From assembly GCF_000373565.1 (NCBI RefSeq), contig NZ_KB891808.1, positions 109,317 through 173,316 of the forward strand: DNA of 64,000 nt, written 5' to 3'. Source of the DNA: Streptomyces sp. HmicA12 (GTDB lineage: Bacteria > Actinomycetota > Actinomycetes > Streptomycetales > Streptomycetaceae). The notes under the pieces were generated by a model, which saw nothing but the letters and a program-made list of their open reading frames with translations, was not told the origin of the DNA and ran no database searches. Positions 63,817 to 64,000 of the stretch are shown in pieces. The first letter of the stretch is position 1, and every line of letters begins with the position of its first letter. The position numbers and the translations under genes are program-made.

Positions 63817-64000
63817 GGGCGCGAGGAACGGCGCGAGCAACCACCCCCACCCCCACCCCCACCCGCACCCGCACCCGCGAACGAACAACCGGACCCGAGC
63901 TCTGAGGGCGCGAGGAACGGCGCGAGCAACCACCCCCCACCCGCACCCGCGAACGAACAACCGGACCCGAGCTCTGAGGGGCGCGAGGAACGGCGCGAGC
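63817..64000. repeat. Tandem repeat with G-quadruplex-capable C tract, continuing past the window
   Basis: Units begin gggcgcgaggaacggcgcga at 63817, 63906 and 63979 (89 and 73 bp apart; third unit cut by the window edge). Each contains a C-rich stretch and cgaacgaacaaccggacccg, ending gagctctgag. The first unit has four runs of three to five C separated by A at 63844-63864, i.e. a G-quadruplex motif on the minus strand. The starting words are a known Streptomyces intergenic repeat. Confidence 0.8.

Noticed and set aside
63817..64000. CRISPR array
   Set aside because: Units are 73-89 bp with no alternation of short repeats and unique spacers; they consist of a known intergenic repeat and C-tracts, and no cas genes occur.
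1..64000. Genomic island, prophage or integrative element
   Set aside because: No integrase, att-like direct repeats, phage or conjugation genes were seen, and base composition is even except for short intergenic stretches.

Overview
The window is chromosomal DNA from a Streptomyces species or very close relative. GC content is very high, third codon positions are almost all G or C, GTG starts are common, and the dispersed short repeats (ggggtccggggcggagcccc type and ggggcgcg-ggaac type) are ones I associate with Streptomyces. The gene order gatB ... ilvB-ilvN-ilvC-serA ... leuB-ilvE ... cimA matches, from memory, the core of the S. coelicolor chromosome. I see no integrase, transposase, phage gene, CRISPR array, tRNA or rRNA.

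Layout. 1-12.7 kb: the 3' end of gatB, an ArsB/SLC13-type permease, an MMPL exporter overlapping a GNAT acetyltransferase, a membrane protein, a small protein, a LuxR-type LAL regulator, a small DUF-like protein, a sugar-dehydrogenase lipoprotein, an aldo/keto reductase and a 2-hydroxyacid dehydrogenase. 12.7-21.7 kb: a membrane PAS-GGDEF-(degenerate EAL) protein, then ilvB behind a leader peptide and attenuator, ilvN, ilvC and serA. 21.7-27.1 kb: a second LAL regulator and a divergent MFS exporter/TetR pair. 27.1-31.2 kb: proline catabolism (PucR-type regulator, proline dehydrogenase, P5C dehydrogenase). 31.2-39 kb: a quinone-oxidoreductase-like enzyme, a 47-residue protein, a Tat-exported purple acid phosphatase, leuB, ilvE, an FAD monooxygenase and a TetR. 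39.1-43.2 kb: a tight operon of fused ureAB, a divergent ureC, an agmatine-deiminase-family enzyme and a TetR, with no urease accessory genes. 43.2-48 kb: a pyroglutamate module, pxpABC divergent from DUF969-DUF979-pcp. 48-51.5 kb: an MHS-type transporter and cimA, which also has a leader peptide and attenuator. 51.5-60.8 kb: a secreted GH30 glycosidase with ricin-type lectin, a TPM-like surface protein, a probable sortase-E substrate, membrane proteins, an ECF41-type sigma factor, a GNAT, a DUF4177 protein and a solitary cytochrome b. 61-63.8 kb: a lasso peptide cluster (precursor, cyclase, RRE, leader peptidase) followed by a tandem repeat that runs off the window.

How it works together. 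cimA, ilvBNC, leuB and ilvE supply most steps of isoleucine, valine and leucine synthesis. Two of these units carry transcription attenuators whose leader peptides contain Ile/Leu/Val codons that are rare in this genome. Nitrogen salvage is the second theme: proline to glutamate, pyroglutamyl peptides to 5-oxoproline to glutamate, and an agmatine/ureido-linked operon. The items I consider most novel are the divergent urease operon, the cimA attenuator, the inverted-repeat operator pair in the pyroglutamate module, and the lasso peptide. All function calls rest on reading the sequence and family memory; no database search was possible.
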